Assembly: GCF_905475465.1 (NCBI RefSeq) | Contig: NC_062256.1 | Location: 3,171,662-3,235,661, forward strand | DNA length: 64,000 nt | Direction of reading: 5' to 3' | From: Pieris napi | Taxonomy: Eukaryota; Arthropoda; Insecta; Lepidoptera; Pieridae | Part shown: positions 1 through 13,100 of the stretch, in pieces | Layout: every line of letters begins with the position of its first letter | How positions within the stretch are numbered: position 1 is the first letter of the stretch | Translations under genes and position numbers: made by a program | The notes under the pieces: generated by a model | Database searches by the model: none | Told to the model about the DNA's origin: nothing | Seen by the model: the letters and a program-made list of their open reading frames with translations, nothing else

Positions 1-185
1 TTATTGAAATGTCTTAATAAAACAATACATATACTAGTATCTAGAAAATACAGTTCTAGGTTTAAATAAATGTGACACAAACTTAGAAACAGCTGATATG
101 ATTGGTTTTGTTACCTATATAAGGATATAATGGATAGGTCATAAATCTACTAATAGGCAAGAATTAATGTTTGTAAACATTTTAG

Positions 186-296
186 GCTTTATTGGACACG
201 GAAATTTTTGTTCTGCAAATGGCAAACGATGTTTACCTCTGGATTGGCAAAGAAGCTGATTTGTATAAAAGAAAATTAATTACGAATATTGCAAAG
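186..296 (+). CDS. gelsolin-like gene, exon (first in window)
   Basis: 37 codons after a TTTTAG acceptor, ending at AAG|GTAATA in phase 0. It encodes the central strand/helix of the final gelsolin repeat (DVYLWIGKEA). Confidence 0.8.
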
Positions 297-1525
297 GTAA
301 TAAATAAGTTTTATAAAAAAATAACTCTTACGGAATAAATGAAGATCAATGGGTAGACACAGCAAGCGTGATGCAACTATTTGGAGTTTTCGACATGAAA
401 ACAATTGTTTTCAATAGGCTCAATTTTAAGTTTATACATTGCATAATGCTTCCTATCTCATTTTCTCCCATGTTAAATCTTATAAGCTTATGTGTCTGTC
501 TCTTTAATGTCGCTGATTTGTTTCATCGACTTTCAAACTTTAATTAATTTAGTTTTTATTAAAATCAAAGATTGATATTATCTAAAGTTAAAATTAAAAA
601 AAAAAATAATTTAAAGTTAACAATTGATATAAAACTTAAACATTTATAAATCATTATCTTGAGACCAAAATTTTTTAAGGTTTCGCTTTTACCGTGTGTG
701 AGTTGTACACATGTTTTTGAGTGTTCATGTGACATTTGACATAACCTCACTGTCGTTACAATTCTTATTTGAAGTTTTTTGCAGGCGTTTATCGGTGAAA
801 TAGGCAATTCTATACAAGACGTTGTACCTGTCAAACAAGGCATGGAGCCGCCACAGTTTATAAATGCTTTTAGGAACTGGGACTCTGATATGTGGCTAGT
901 AAGTTTTTATATGCAATTCTTTCGTTACTATAGTCAATTGTATCGTGCCAATTCCAATAATTATAACATCATCGATTGAAACATCGATACAATTAATTAA
1001 CTTATTAAAGTTATGTTAGTTGTTCGGTCTAATACCTGCAGCTGAGTTTCATCATCGGACGTCAAGGCAAAATACAAAATACCATCCGTATCACCTCGAC
1101 GTCCGTCGTTCTACAACAGAGCGTTTTCTAAGGCAGTATGTGGAACCAGCTGTCCACAGAAGTATTTCCGAACCAATTCGACTTAGGGTCCTTCAAGAAA
1201 AGAGCGTACCAATTCTTGAAAGGCCGGCAACGCACTTGCGAGCCTTCTGGCATTGTGAGTGTCCATGGGCGGCAGTATCACTTAACATCAGGTGAGCCTC
1301 CTGCCCGTTTGCCTCCTATAACATAAAAAAAAATGTAGAACGAAAACTACTGTTATAATCAACATGTATTTTCTAGTTTAAACATAGATATTTTTATTGA
1401 ATTTTATCTATAATTCAATTGTATTTTTCTTACAGAAAATAAGGCGTTACCAAGAAGAAAGAGAAATGGTGCTTCGGAATAACGAAATTGGAAATTTTCA
1501 ATTTTACGAATTTATTAATAACTAA
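186..1525 (+). CDS. gelsolin/villin-family actin-binding protein, last three coding exons (3' partial gene)
   Basis: Exons at 186-296, 785-898 and 1436-1525 join in phase 0 and give 104 residues and a TAA stop; the gene begins upstream of the window. The first exon encodes a gelsolin-repeat core, with LLDTE followed by DVYLWIGKEA, the usual 'D.G..V(Y/F)LW.G..A' strand and helix. The second carries VKQGMEPPQFINAFRNWD, matching the 'G.EP..F...F..W' end of a gelsolin repeat. The last exon is a short charged tail, with no villin headpiece visible. Family members sever, cap or bundle actin filaments in a Ca2+-dependent way in the cytoplasm; a secreted form is possible but cannot be judged here. 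Introns use GT..AG (donors GTAATA and GTAAGT). AATAAA lies at 1577-1582. Intron 2 contains a LINE tail at about 1030-1330. The family call is firm; the paralogue (gelsolin or villin-like) is open. Confidence 0.85.
785..898 (+). CDS. gelsolin-like gene, penultimate exon
   Basis: 38 codons between TTTTTTGCAG and GTAAGT, phase 0 at both ends. Contains GMEPPQF and NWDSDMW, the conserved end of a gelsolin repeat. Confidence 0.85.
1030..1330 (+). mobile_element. non-LTR retrotransposon 3' end (LINE tail family A)
   Basis: This 5'-truncated LINE copy lies in the last intron of the gelsolin-like gene. It encodes the typical end of a non-LTR reverse transcriptase: WNQLSTEVFPNQF, then FKKRAYQFLKGRQR. 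It finishes with the 3' UTR signature 'CATCAGGTGAGCCTCCTGCC' and an A-rich tail. The same tail recurs near 3.5, 31.0, 46.0, 54.1, 55.7, 57.1 and 62.6 kb. Confidence 0.8.
1436..1525 (+). CDS. gelsolin-like gene, last exon
   Basis: 29 codons plus TAA after a TTCTTACAG acceptor. It encodes a charged C-terminal tail beginning KIRRYQEER. A poly(A) signal AATAAA follows 52 bases after the stop. Confidence 0.8.
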   Translation, partial: KIRRYQEEREMVLRNNEIGNFQFYEFINN

Positions 1526-2089
1526 GGATTAAATTATTTATATGCTAATCAGGGTATCTTACGCATTGAACAACAAAATAAAATGTAATACTTTTAATAA
1601 GTCTAAAAAAACAGGCACAGAACGTCAATTATTTGACCAATTTCATATTTGTCACAAATAAATAAGATGTTAATAAAATACAATGATTGTTCTAATTTTA
1701 ATATTTTATTTCCTTATAAAGGTTTTACGAACTAAAATAGCCAATAATACAGATCAGGTATATTAAGTGGCGTTAAACTTTTAACAATAAATACTTGGTA
1801 ATAAATATACATTTACGTAACCAAAGCCATAAATTGCCATGAAAATAAATTGTTCGTAAATATTAACTAAAGTGTTTTATTTTTAATTGTTTTCTTTAAA
1901 ATTGCCATGTCACTTTACCATAATATAAGAAGTGCAATTAGCCGAAGTATGGCCCCCATATGTCAAATACAATACTTTATAGATAATCATTTTACCTTTT
2001 ATTTACGTATAAGAAGAAATTATAGTTTTACAGTTTCATACTTCATTAAAATTCTTAGTATTACAGTTTATTTTGTAATAAAACCGCGC
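1526..2089. other. intergenic, no gene seen
   Basis: AT-rich sequence downstream of the gelsolin-like gene. I see no exon, repeat end or RNA gene here. Confidence 0.6.
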
Positions 2090-3127
2090 TGTTTGTCAGA
2101 AGCGCCTTTAGGTTCACATTCAGAAACCAGCGCAAACTATGAATTCCTTAAACTTCCTTCGGACCGTCTCTCGTGGGGACAACCCACAGATCGCTCTTAT
2201 AGCCCGCTTTTGCACTACAAATATCGATTTAATGTCAGCTGCATTACCCCTCGCGTAACTTTTTACTGCGAACGCAGCAGAACTTAGCCTATTCGAAACA
2301 CCTTCTATGTGTCGGCCCCACTGGAGTTTACTATCTAAAGTGATTCCTAAGAACACCGCCTTATCAACAGTCTTTTTCTTCATCTTTAATTATTATTTGA
2401 GAATGACTACTTTTTACATTTGTAGTTACAAATTTAACACATTTTTTCGTTTAGCTTAAGATTATTTGTATTAAACCAGTGAACTACACTGGAGAATGCA
2501 CTGTTTACATTCTCAAGTGATGGATTTCGTCGTTTCACTACTATCTCGTTAAACTACTTTACAAGAAATAATAGGTCATTTATATAGACGAGGAATAAGA
2601 AGAGACCAAGTATGGAGCCTTGCGGTACTCCCATAGTAACAGAGGATCCCTGTGATATAGCTCCATTTATATTTACCTTTTGAATTCTATCGCTCAGGTA
2701 TGATTCCATAAGATTTAGCGCTTTTTCGCCAATGCCATAGTGTTGATGTTTTTTGATTAGGATTTCGTGATGGACACAGTCAAAAGCCTTTGATAAATCG
2801 CAATAAACTTCAATGGCATCATGAGTTTTTCCCAAGCATTTAAAATCTCGGAAATTAATTGAATGCCAGCATCGGCTGTTGAGCGACCTCTTGTAAAACC
2901 ATACTGCTGGCTATACATAAGTTTATTATTATTAAAATGTATCAATAATTGATCATGAATAATTTTTTCAAAGATTTTACTCAATGCAGGCAGCACAGAT
3001 ATGGGTCTAAAATTTGTGGGGTCCGAAGTGCTACCCGTTTTGAATAACGGTGTGATTTTACTTAGCTTCATCTGGTCTGGAAATACTCCACAATCTAAGA
3101 ATCTAAGAATGGCGTACTTTATATAAT
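2090..3127 (-). pseudogene. Jockey-like non-LTR retrotransposon, reverse transcriptase fragment
   Basis: Read on the minus strand, 3127 down to 2554 encodes RT blocks: PLFKTGSTSDPTNFRPISVL, QQYGFTRGRST, DLSKAFDCVHH and GVPQGSILG. A thumb/C-terminal block (FLGITLDSKLQW, ending in VQKRAIRAICGLSPRE) follows at about 2383-2120. The frame shifts between blocks. The FADD catalytic box is not readable, and the C-terminal block has an internal deletion joining AAFAVKSYAR directly to GNAADIKS. It is dead. Its upstream end abuts the transposase fossil at 3128, into which it probably inserted. Confidence 0.85.
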
Positions 3128-3662
3128 ATTCAATTTGAAGAGTACCAAACGAAAGCTGATGAAGAAGAACTGCTATGTCTAGTAAAACGGTATGAATCAG
3201 AGCCAATATATGAAGCCGATGAAATTTTAAAGCACAATAGTCATGAGGTATTGAGACTACCTCCATACCATTGTGATCTAAATGCCATTGAGCTGGTATG
3301 GAGTCTGGCAAAACGCAAAGTAGCAAATATAAATATTAAATTGACTACAGAGTAGTTAGAACAAGTGATTAAAAAGTCATTTGAAGTAACAGCAGAAGAG
3401 TGGAAGAGGTGTATGTGCAGAAGTGGAAATGACTGATCATGTTGTACATGTGGAAAATAAACATAAAGAAAGGGACATGACTACAGAGGAACATTTAGAA
3501 AGTTTCATAATCTTTTTTTTTTTTTATGGAACGGGGGGCAAACGGGCAGGAGGCTCACCTGATGTTAAGTGATATCTATGTAAGAGACGGTGATAACAGC
3601 AATGACTCTGATGAATCTATGCATATTGATTTTTTGGATTCTGATTTTCATTATTCCGAATA
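3128..3662 (+). pseudogene. DDE transposase C-terminal fossil (Tc1/IS630-like)
   Basis: The plus strand encodes LPPYHCDLNAIELVWSLAKR, close to the 'LPPYHCDLNPIELVW' block containing the third catalytic acid in IS630/Tc1-type DDE transposases. It then continues through internal stops to an acidic C-terminus (DSDESMHIDFLDSDFHYSE, stop at 3660-3662). The reading is broken at about 3512-3575 by a reverse-oriented LINE tail. The 5' two-thirds are missing, cut off where the Jockey-like RT begins. Confidence 0.7.
3512..3575 (-). mobile_element. LINE tail family A fragment inside transposase fossil
   Basis: Reverse complement of the family A tail: a T-run, then GGCAAACGGGCAGGAGGCTC and ACCTGATGTTAAGTGAT. 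It interrupts the C-terminal coding of the transposase fossil. Confidence 0.75.
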
Positions 3663-4079
3663 AAGTTGTGTTTTATAATAAATGTAGTTTTAGTTTTCCA
3701 TGCAATGCTAGTCATTTTAAGTATCAATAGTAAAAGACTAAATGCGTACATAGTATTTAATTTCATAGAAATACAGTTACTATCAAGTAAAAAATAATAA
3801 AATAAAATCAAGTATCAAGTAAGTTTAATCCAAAAAAATAAATCAAACTTTTAGGGATACCATACTATTTTTTTTTAATTTGCCGCGCTTTTTCGTTATC
3901 CTCTTTCATTAGCCAGACTCCATTGACGTGTAATGGTTGACGTTGACTACAGCTAATATCAACGTAGCAATAAAGGTGTTTAAAAACATATGTTGTATGT
4001 TGACACATATGTTGATCCATTGAATATATTTATAATCATAAACCAGTTATCAGAGTTGAATGTCTAAGGTTGAGCGAAG
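3663..4079. other. intergenic region upstream of the yellow-family gene
   Basis: 417 bases with no coding signal. This is the only non-coding sequence between the transposase fossil and the yellow start codon, so it should hold the proximal promoter. Confidence 0.6.
4025..4053 (+). promoter_or_regulatory. possible core promoter of the yellow-family gene
   Basis: A TATATTTATAAT stretch starts at 4025 and a TCAG initiator-like site lies at 4050-4053, about 27 bases apart. That would give a 5' UTR of roughly 28 bases before ATG 4080. AT-rich sequence makes chance matches likely. Confidence 0.3.
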
Positions 4080-4191
4080 ATGACACATCTCGCGTTATGG
4101 TTTTATTTGTGTATTAATTATGTGTTATCACATAAATTAAATGAAGTGTTTTCGTGGAAACAACTGAATTATGACATTAACGGTGTTTTTT
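4080..4191 (+). CDS. yellow-family exon 1 (start, signal peptide)
   Basis: ATG at 4080 gives MTHLALWFYLCINYVLSHK, a signal peptide, then the FSWKQLNYD strand. Donor T|GTAAGT, phase 1. No upstream in-frame ATG competes. Confidence 0.85.
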
Positions 4192-7100
4192 GTAAGTAAT
4201 CTTGTTTTTTCTATTTTGTTTTAATTTAATAATGCGATTTATCACTGACGTATGTGATTTTCATTTCTAAATATTTATAAACTTGTTTTTTTTAAATAAG
4301 ACCTAATTAAATTTTTAACTATTTAACTGATCTTTATGAATAACGAACGTTCGTAGAAAGTTATTAAATCTATTTTGATTGGCTATGTATGAGTGGATTA
4401 TAACAATTATATGCGCTTATATGAACATAATTTGCTATAATAATGTTACAGGCGTCAATTTTAAGTTAAAATCGGATGTTTTTTCCTTTAGATTGATTCC
4501 AAGTAATGCTCTAACACAAAACTACCGAACACATTTTAAAACTTCTACATAAAGCAAACTAAACCAATTTCGATGATTCCTGTTTGACATATAATATGTC
4601 AACATTGGACATTTGACATTGTCGGCAAATGTATGCTTATTAAAGATAAAGATAAAACTTTTCTTTAATTCAGATAAGAAAAATGAAAATTACGAAAGGA
4701 GACCAGACGGCGTGTATTTTGACGACGATCTGGAGGAAAGGGACAAATTCTTTTTACAATACAATAACGTACCTATAGGATTTGAATACGATGGCCATCG
4801 TGTGTTTGTCACCGTTCCGCGACGAAGACACGGTATGTATTAGATTATATTATAAATTTTCATGGGAATTTATATCTTAAAAAAGGGTGCGTGTACTTGT
4901 GTACGCGCGTAAGAAGTTATACTTCTTTGCCATTCTTAAAAATAGTTTTTGATTGCATGCAAATAATTAATTACAATTAAATAATCAAAGACTGGAAAAG
5001 GAGTCATTATAGGCAATAAAATTCAGATTACATTTGCAAAATTCATTAAATTAATATTTATTCTCCTCTCTATGCCGTAGCATCTTCCGAGGGAAACTTC
5101 ATTCTGTTAATTTTGTGTCACGTTGCGCGCGCATCGTAAAATTTCACTCTCATAAATTTTTCATAACCCGCCTAAAGAAGTATAACTTCAAAAATACCGT
5201 CCTAATGTAGACCCTCGCGTTCGTGGCACTCATTTAATCGAACAATAAAATTACTTACAACGGCTCGGCAGGTGGACTCGGTGATGGCTGCCATTTCGTG
5301 ACGGATATTTTCTTTCAATTGCGCCAGAGAAGTCGGCTTATTGGCGTAGACTTTAGATTTAAGATGACCCCATAGTAAAATCCATAGACCTTAAATCAGG
5401 ACTGCGTGAAGGTCAATTTATGTCACCTCTCATGGAGATCAATTTGCCTGAATTCGAGGCAGAGACGTATTGGACGTGTGTGACGTTGCTCCGTCCTGCT
5501 GGAATCATGTTCTTTGGTTATAGCCATTAAAGTTTTGAAGTTCAGGCACCAAGAAGTCGTCTAACATTTTCACATAACGCTCTGAATTGTAATGTAAACT
5601 TTCTTTTGAGACACCTGTCATCATCATTATCTATGGGAGCATAGACAAAAGAATTTAACGCCAGGCGTGAGTGGAATGTGAATATCAACTTTGGTGTATT
5701 TTTATATCTTAAAAATATAGATGTAATCTTTGATAAACAAAATTAGGCATTAAAACTTTTATATGTATCATGCGGGAAGCATGTTATGATTTTTTGAAGA
5801 GTGTAAGCGGAAAAATCCTCTTATATTATATAATACTGATAAGTTTGTTGTTTTACACTAATTGAATACGGCTGTTTAGACGTAATGGTTCGTGAATCTA
5901 CAATAAATGTTTAAATGTAATTTAATTTGCAAATTATATAAACAATTCAACTTATTTTTTACATGCTATTTTAAGTAACAATAGGTGTTGGTCCAATATA
6001 TTAAAAAACAAACAGTGGCGCAACAACCTTTTAAGGTTTGGGCCTCAGATTGCTGTATTTGTTTCATGATCATTAATTGTCAATCAAATAGGCAAATAGG
6101 TGATTAGCCTCCTGTGCCTGGACACACCCTCGACTTTTTGGGTCTTAGGCAAGCCGGTTTCCTCACGATGATTCCCTTTACTGTTCGAGCGAATGTTAAA
6201 TGCGCACATAGAATGAAACTCCATTGGTGCACAGATTGAACAACGACCTCAGGGATGAGAGTCGCACGCTGAAGCCATTAGGACAACACTGCTCAATGCT
6301 GCTGTCAATAATTTGAACTCATATTATACAGGGTGGTCAAAAAGTCGTGGATCAAACGCAAATAGGGGATAGAGGAGGTCATCAGCTGCAAAAAATTGTT
6401 CTACGGGAGGTCTCTATTTGCGTTTGATCCACGACTTTTTGACCACCCTGTATATATAGTGGTGCTAGTAGCTCATGAAGAATTGAGTTCAAATCCCAGA
6501 TAGGGCTGAGATTTAAAGATATTGCAATTTTAAAGACATTATATATTTTTATAGGCATCCCATCAACATTGAACTATGTGCGTCTTGGGGACAAATCACC
6601 ATCACTACATCCATATGCAGCTGGTTCTAAGCTGGTCTCCGTGTATAGACCAAGAATAGACGTGTGTCAGCGACTCTGGATGGTGGATACTGGACTTCTC
6701 GAAGTTCCTGGTAAATTATTTATCTAAAATTTTAACCCAAAAACTAGGTTCGACTACTAAAGAACCCAGGATGAGAGCCCCGGGAACAGGCACTGTTATA
6801 ATTTGTTGTTGAAAGTTGACGTCAAAGATGCTTTTAATTCAGACCTAGTTGCTTTTAAAAACAGTTACTCATAGCCATCAAAATTAATATACGAAACTTA
6901 CGAAATCTCTTATGAAGTTCAAGTCAACAAGGAGATCCTCTTGGGCCAGCGTTTTTTAGTCTCGTTATAAACCGGGGACTTAATGCTTATTCTTCGCTAA
7001 ACACTGCCACCTTTTGTACCACTGTCTTCAGCCCCCGCTTAGGAGTGCCCATATGTACTACCCATAAGTGTGCCTGTGGCTTTGTAGTCAGTAGCTTTGG

Positions 7101-10100
7101 CCACCATAGCCTGCATTGCCAATAGAGTGCAGGTCGTTTTTATCGTCACGCCGCGCTCATCGACATCATATGCCGCTCTCGCACTTTAGTCAATATTCCA
7201 GCCATTTTGGTAGGCATCGCAAGAGACTGGCAAGCGGGCGGATGGGATATCTTTCATCCCACGGAGGATAGGGCTTTGGTATGGGATGCTACTTGTGTTG
7301 ACACGTTAGCCCCGTCCTGTCCCACCTTCAGACATGCAAAAAAGCTGGCGCGGCCGCAGAGCACGCGATAAATAATAAACGGCTTTAATATAAGAGACTT
7401 CCCGGTAACTTTGATTTTGTTCCCTTTGTAGTAGAGACTCTTGATCCGTGAGATTCAAGTGCACAAGCGCTAATTAAAGATTTAAGTTGACGCTTGGTAG
7501 ATAGTACCAACTGGTGACCCCTGAGCTTTCCACGCTCAATTCATCAATTCAGCGAGGAAATGCTGCCAGCATTAAAAGTACACTGCCACAGGGACGAAAG
7601 TTTTAAAATTTGATTTTGTTTTCTATTTATCAATTTTTAATTATTACTAGCTGGCCTTTCGACAACAGTCGATTCTTTATTTTTTTTTAATACTTATTCG
7701 GGACACCGGTCCGGTAAGATAAAAAAATAATATATATAGTATATATAGCTAGTAAGATAAAAAAAGAAAGTTAAGTTGTCAAAAAATAAAAATTTACCTT
7801 CCCGGAACCCCTTCACTAACATTTGAACTTTATGTTATGGTATTAAAGTTCAAATTGACTTTTAAGTATTATTACGATATTTTGTATGGGAATATAGAAA
7901 AGTATTGTTTTTAGACATTTTCACTCAATTTTTTTAATTTTTCTCTCCGTAAGAACCATCTTCGTACTTCAGGGAATATTATAAAAAAAAATCAGACAAA
8001 TCGGTCAAGCCGTTTTCATGTTATGTCGTGACAACGGAAAACGGGTTTCATTTTTATATACATACTAGTGGACCCGACAGACGTTGTCCTGCATGATATT
8101 TCAAGCGATTAGTAAAGCAAAGTATGAAAGTACCGACTGCAGCGCCATCTGGCGGGCTGATTTGTGAATCTAAACCATTCCCAGATCAGATCCCCTTGAA
8201 CACACACAAAAAATTTCATCAAAATCGGTCCAGTCGTTTGAGAGAAGTTCTGTGACATACACACTCACAGAAGAATTATATATATAAAGATATAGATTAT
8301 TTCGTCTTTACATAGTGAAATTTCTTTTTTTCCAGGTGAAAGGCAGCAGGTCCAGAAACCGTCGATTGTGATATTTGATTTGAAAACTGATAAACAGATT
8401 TTGAAACATGAACTTAAGGACAGTGACTTATTCAACGAAAGGACTTCTGGAGGTAAGAGGTTGTTTCTTAAAATACATATTTCAGCAACACATTTGAGTT
8501 TCTTTCATCATATATATTACGAGCTGACCCGGCAAACGTTGTTTTTTAAGTTCAATAAAAATAACTATCTACTATAATGTAAAATAATGCAATGTAAGTG
8601 TTGTATGTATTTTTGTTAGCTGTACCATAAAAAAATAAAATCAAAAAATTTTGTACATAAAATAAAAATAAAAAATTAGGCGTCGACCGACCCGACCACC
8701 TTTAACATTTAGGGGGATGAAAAATAGATGTTGTCTGATTTCTAGGATAGGAGGAATGAAGTAATTCTGGAAATAACTTTTTATTCACCACTGCGAACGC
8801 TTGTATTAGATTAATAAAATGAATATGTTTCGAAATGTATTATAAATATTTTTTTTTAATAATATTAGTTACAATAGTCTTCTTTAAAATAATCTAGTCT
8901 TTTCATCGGGTTTTAATTGTTGAATTTAAACAATTGTTTTTCACAAACAATCTGAAATCTCTCGAGATTTTAATTCGTAATCCCACGAGATCTCGAAGGA
9001 ATCTCGTCTCGAGATTGCATTCCCAACCCAAAACCAGTATGGGGAATGTCAATGGATGAAGGGAGATATGTCACTAGCAAGTGGATATCCGTGGTATCTG
9101 CCAACCCTTACGAGATATATAAGCGTAAATCAAATTTCAGGTCTCACCTCAATAACTGTGGACGTAAACAAATCGAAATGTAACGAGGCATTCGCATATA
9201 TAACGGATTTAGCTACGAATAGTATTATAGTGTTTTCCCTAAGCGCTAAAACCACTTGGAGGATCGAAGACCCATCTTTTGTGTTTGATAAGACAGCTTT
9301 AAATTTTACAGTGGCAGGTAATTTTAATACTAAGTTTATTTTCTATTAGCTGGTAGCACTTAGGCAATTAGGATTTTTATCTTTGTAAACTTATTAATTA
9401 TCTATATAAGATCTGATATTTACATTTTGCTTAACAATAAGCAAAAAAACCAGTAAAATTTGAAGTGTAATATTTTTTACTTTTTAATTAATTATGTTAA
9501 CCATAATTTGTCATATTTTAGAAAAGATCTCTAAATCCGCCCTGCATTATATACGGGGCGGATTTAGAGGTCTGGAGGCCCGAAATTATAAGAACAATTT
9601 TTTTCAGTCGAGATTTTAAATAAATGATTTAGTCAAACCAAGTAGATTCTTTTAGTATTTAACAAACATATAAAATATATCAAAATAAAAGTTGTTCACT
9701 AGTTGGAATTAAAAAATTTTTTTTTTTGGACTCTCTTTTGCCGGCCGTGTCCGGTCCTGAGTACCTATACTATATGATATGATGAAGTTTAATATAAGCA
9801 TTAGGTTTATGCCCTCCTTGCCTATTATATGACGATTTGGGCAAATGTAAAATTGGAAGCATTAAATATGTATTTCTTTTTGACGTTCATAAGTATACAT
9901 TGTGTTACCTATATGAATAAATGATTTTGAGTTGATATCTACACATTGGTTTTAGTTTGTGTAATGTTTGACTTGTTGATGCTGCTGTTAATTCTGTTAA
10001 CTGCTTATTTCTAGATTGTCTGGAAGAAGTCTCTTATCGATAAGACCACTCTTAACCTCTTTGTGATATTTAAAGTGTTTGATTAAAATATACTGTATAT

Positions 10101-13100
10101 AGTCCAAAAATCTAGCGTTTAGTTGGTTAGGTAGTTTCAGCGTGTGACTCTCTCATCCCCAAGGTCGTAGGTTCATATCCCGACATCAATAGATCTTTCT
10201 ATGTGTACTTTTAACACTCGGTCGTGAAGGAAACATCGTGAGGAAATCGACATGCCTTAGGGAGCGTTCAAGAATTACGTAACGCAATTTTTGGGGATTA
10301 TTGACCCCCCCATGTAACTCGCCGTAACGTTTTTCAGTACCCAAGTACAGTACTCTACCCAAGTATAGTAAAACGTTTCGTGACCACCTAATGACTCTTT
10401 AGTTACTATTATGGGGTGTAAGTTGAAAATAATATTAACAATAACGCGTAATTCGATCCCCGCCCCGCATCGTAACGTTTTACAAAAGGACCCCCCCTCC
10501 CAAAATTCGTTACGTAATACTTGAACGCTCCCTTAGACCCAAAAAGTCTGCAGCGTGTGTCAGGCACCTACTTGCCTAAAAATAACACAAATGACTACGA
10601 AACTAATAACAGAAATCTGATTATTTAGCCAAAAATTAAATAGTGAGTCCACAGTTTCTCAGAGATGTTTAAAATGTTGATTTTTTTCTTCTATTCTTTA
10701 AATTGAGTTAAAACTCTTTTCAGGCCATACAATTAGTTGGCCTGATGGTATATTCAGTTTGGCATTGGTGGATTTGAATGGACGAAGAATGGCGTATTAT
10801 CATCCCTTGATGTCCACAAATGAATACATGATAGACACCGAGTACTTGAAAAATAATTCGTTTAAAGGAAATAATGAGGTAAGTTTACTGATAACCGTAT
10901 AATGCTTTTATTCAAATATTAATTTGAACAGCAAAAAAAGTGACCATATATAAAACATTGATGATAGGTAAAGTTTTTTTTAAACAACACTTTCTGATTG
11001 AAATAATAATTTCCTAATTCTCTCTGTTTAGACTTTTTCTGTCAAATTGTGTTTAAAGGCACTTTAATAAGTCGGATTACCATAATTATTATAGAGAGTG
11101 TAGTCTCTTAGTAGTTTTTTTTTGCAATTTTGGGTATATAGTAAAAACCGTTTATGACAATATCGTTGCCGGTTATATTGACCAAAATCAAAAGTCCCGG
11201 CTGAATTCTATTGTATTGGGTAATTAACTACTTAATAACAACGCCATCGGCTGTTACGACCAAAAATGAACTACTTATTTTTGGTAGTTCGATGTCGTTA
11301 GATTTGGCATTCTGATAAACAATAAACTACAAGCTCCCTCCTTATCAGAATGCCAAATCGTAAAATGACTGCTTCACGACTGATTTGAGCGAGACCGCCC
11401 GCTGCGAAAACCGCTGTCAGCTGTGAGAGTTCGAAAAGTGAGTTACAGAATCGCAAGGCTGAAGTCAACGATGTTATACAGGCTCTTAGAAAGCCAATAA
11501 ATAGATTTTTTGTAGCGTAGGTTTAGCAGCCGGGAATTGACTTTGTTTTATACTCTATTAACTAGGGACCTTTGCCACAGGTAATAGATATACGTTTTTA
11601 AAGTGAGCCATACTCTATATTTCCTTTTAATTCATGCTAAAATTATTTCAGTTGTTAGGCAACCGCGGTCCTAAAACGCAAAGCGGAAGTCACGCCTACC
11701 ATGAGAAGTCGAAAACAATTTTCTTTGCGAACGTTGCGAATGACGCCATCTTGTGTTGGAATGTGGAAAAGAAGATGGCGCCCGAAAATGTGGCAATTGC
11801 GGTTCAAGATCACGAGAAATTAGTGTATATTTCTGGTAAAACGATTTTCTTATATCTCCGTTGCTCTAATGGCTCCATAGCTTAAGGTTACGATATCAGC
11901 GATATGGATATTGTAACTACAGTGATTTGTCGTTTAAGATATCGAAATTTATGTAATAAGTACTTTGAAGTAAGTGCCAATGCCAACCATTTATTGTAAG
12001 TATTATATTATATAGAATAATTAATTTATATATTAACCTCCTTGTTTCATAAAAAACTACAGTCAGATTTCACTCTTTTAATGAAAGTAATCTATCGTCT
12101 CTTTCTGCCAAATTGTATTGACGCTGTGATGAAAAGAGATATATGAGCGTTTTTCTAAAAACTGAGTAATAATACTTATAAGCACAGACTGAGTTTTACG
12201 AATAATATTTTTCATATTAACTATATACCCCATATAAACTTGACAAATATAATGGAAAATCATTTGGGTATATCCTATTTGGGTTCTAAATCAATTTCCC
12301 CAGTCATGTAAATTAATATTAGGATCTAAGTTAATTTAAATTGTATTAAAAAACCAGTGGCTTTTAGCTCTTGCCCTAATGTGTATATTATGTTTCGTGG
12401 TCATTTGATTTTCTAATAGGTAAGGTGATCAGGCTTCTGTGTCTGACACACGCCGTTTGGGTCAAATCATGATGTTTTCCTTCGTACAAGTGTGCAAAAA
12501 AATCCTACTACAACTGCAACCTTTTTAGGTCTGGGCCTCAGATTTCTGTATCTGTTTCATGATCATTTGTTAATCTTATAGGCTAGTAGATGATCAGTCT
12601 CCTGTGTCTGATACACGCCGTAGACTTTTTGAGTCTAAGGCAAACCGGTGTAGTCACGATGTTTACCTTAACAATTCGAGCGAATGTTTGATGCGCACAT
12701 AGAAAGAAAGTCCATTGGTGCACAGAAGATCGAATCTACGACCTCAGGGATGAGACACGCTGAAGCCACTAGGCCAACACCGCTCTAGATTTAATTATGT
12801 ACCCGAACTAAAAATGTTACTAATATCTAATAATAATACGAAAATTGGTCTTTAAGATTTGAAGGTCATCGGAGACGAGGTGTGGGTATTAGTAAATCAG
12901 ATACCTAGGTTCGTGTTCTCCACATTGGATACGAAAGAGCCCAATTATTTTATACATAGGTAAGTTAATTACGTCTTAGGGTAAAACACAGAGTCGGTGG
13001 GCAAATGAAATTGCGGCTACGGGCGAAAGGCTGGAGACAGCAAAATGTGAAGGAGTTCTTGGAGGCGTTAACACGTGGGGTATACAAATAGAACTATATT

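Noticed and set aside
1020..1326. Two overlapping frames between gelsolin-like exons
   Set aside because: They are the two frames of a LINE tail inside the intron and do not extend the gelsolin coding sequence.
9056..9349. Open frame beginning upstream of yellow exon 5 (MKGDMSLASGYP)
   Set aside because: Coding before 9141 is intronic; the acceptor AAATTTCAG at 9140 joins in frame with exon 4 and restores the family motif.
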